A DNA stretch of 13,858 bases from Clostridiales bacterium (GTDB lineage Bacteria; Bacillota; Clostridia; Lutisporales; Lutisporaceae). Position numbers and translations under genes: made by a program. Shown in pieces: positions 13,358-13,858 of the stretch (position 1 is the first letter of the stretch; each line of letters opens with the position of its first letter). The notes beneath the pieces are model-generated. The model saw only the letters and a program-made list of their open reading frames with translations, was not told the origin of the DNA and did no database searches. The DNA lies in the NCBI GenBank assembly GCA_012842725.1, contig DUSG01000054.1, forward strand, positions 1 to 13,858, read 5' to 3'.

Positions 13358-13858
13358 TTACATATTTCTCAACACTATAATAAAGCCGTCCAGTATCTCA
13401 TGGCTTATTTTAAAGCCTTTATTCAGATAAAATTTCAGTGCATTATCATTGCCGTTTGACACAAAGATGAAATGATCCTTTATATCCTTGAATGTGTTCA
13501 ACCATTCCATGGATTTGTTAAACAATACAGTGCCAATACCCTTATTTCGATATTCCTCTTTTATATAAAACTGTGAAAGGCAGCCTACATCTTCGGTTCC
13601 TACGGAATCAAAATCAAAGAATGCATCACACTGCAATGTAGCAAAACCTCCTGAATATGTCCTTTTAGGCGAAATATTGCTGTAGGCATAACCTACTATT
13701 TCATCTCCGTCTTTGGCTACAATGATGAAATTGGCTTTTGCGCTCTTGACAGAAGGAATAACCCTCGTTTCAAAGCACATTTTATCGAAAAACTCCGGAT
13801 GTATGTAGGCTTTAGATTTCTGATAAGCCATCAGTTCATTGCACAAATCCTTTATGCA
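13358..13858 (-). CDS. GNAT-family N-acetyltransferase (5' end outside window)
   Basis: This is an acetyl-CoA-dependent acetyltransferase of the GNAT fold. It shows a beta-strand IIVAKDGDEIVGYAYS, the long strand QFYIKEEYR, the pyrophosphate-binding turn R-N-K-G-I-G with the helix after it, and the ALKFYLNKGFKI motif near the end. A TTG at 13846 could start a 162-residue protein. However, the frame stays open to the right edge through a CIKDL segment that looks like the expected N-terminal helix, so the true start probably lies about 10-15 codons beyond the window. The acetylated substrate cannot be told. No terminator hairpin is seen after the stop, so read-through into the small repeat-protein gene is possible. 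Confidence 0.88.
   Translation of the reverse strand, partial: CIKDLCNELMAYQKSKAYIHPEFFDKMCFETRVIPSVKSAKANFIIVAKDGDEIVGYAYSNISPKRTYSGGFATLQCDAFFDFDSVGTEDVGCLSQFYIKEEYRNKGIGTVLFNKSMEWLNTFKDIKDHFIFVSNGNDNALKFYLNKGFKISHEILDGFIIVLRNM

Noticed and set aside
1..13858. CRISPR array, tRNA, rRNA or insertion sequence
   Set aside because: No regularly spaced repeats, no cloverleaf-like sequences and no transposase genes were seen. The few repeats found are short and local.

Overview
The window looks like a chromosomal segment of a low-GC Gram-positive anaerobe, most likely a clostridial member of the Bacillota. The reasons are AT-rich DNA with uniform codon use, strong AGGAGG-type ribosome binding sites, frequent TTG starts, a YclM-like aspartate kinase, a short clostridial-type sirtuin and a pair of WYL regulators. 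No rRNA, tRNA, CRISPR array, transposase or integrase is visible, and no gap between genes exceeds about 230 bases.

Left part (1-3390): a minus-strand pair, sirtuin then nitroreductase (cut by the left edge), diverges from a plus-strand aspartate kinase that has a good SigA-type promoter. The kinase converges on a minus-strand protein with two OB-fold regions that resembles single-stranded DNA-binding proteins.

Centre (3551-12779): two overlapping plus-strand genes encode WYL-domain transcription regulators. They converge on a two-gene minus-strand operon. Its first gene encodes a 1,635-residue protein: a long alpha-solenoid, an acidic linker, more helices, a beta-sandwich and a C-terminal STAND/AAA-type ATPase with a winged helix. 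Its second gene encodes a 660-residue protein: an N-terminal STAND/AAA-type ATPase and a helical C-terminal part containing R-N-K-C-M-H, which fits the R-polar-x3-H ribonuclease signature of HEPN domains. A bidirectional-looking hairpin separates the two convergent gene pairs. The operon leader carries an extended -10 promoter and two adjacent palindromes where an operator would be expected.

Right part (12934-13858): a small cysteine-rich repeat protein with a C-terminal membrane segment, ended by a perfect 15-bp inverted repeat, and a GNAT acetyltransferase cut by the right edge.

The main point of interest is the ATPase pair. A large solenoid/STAND protein (possible sensor or scaffold) next to a STAND-HEPN protein (possible RNase effector), with WYL regulators alongside, has the architecture of NTP-dependent conflict or phage-defence systems. 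I do not recognise it as a named system. The defence role is inference; the domains and motifs are read from the sequence.
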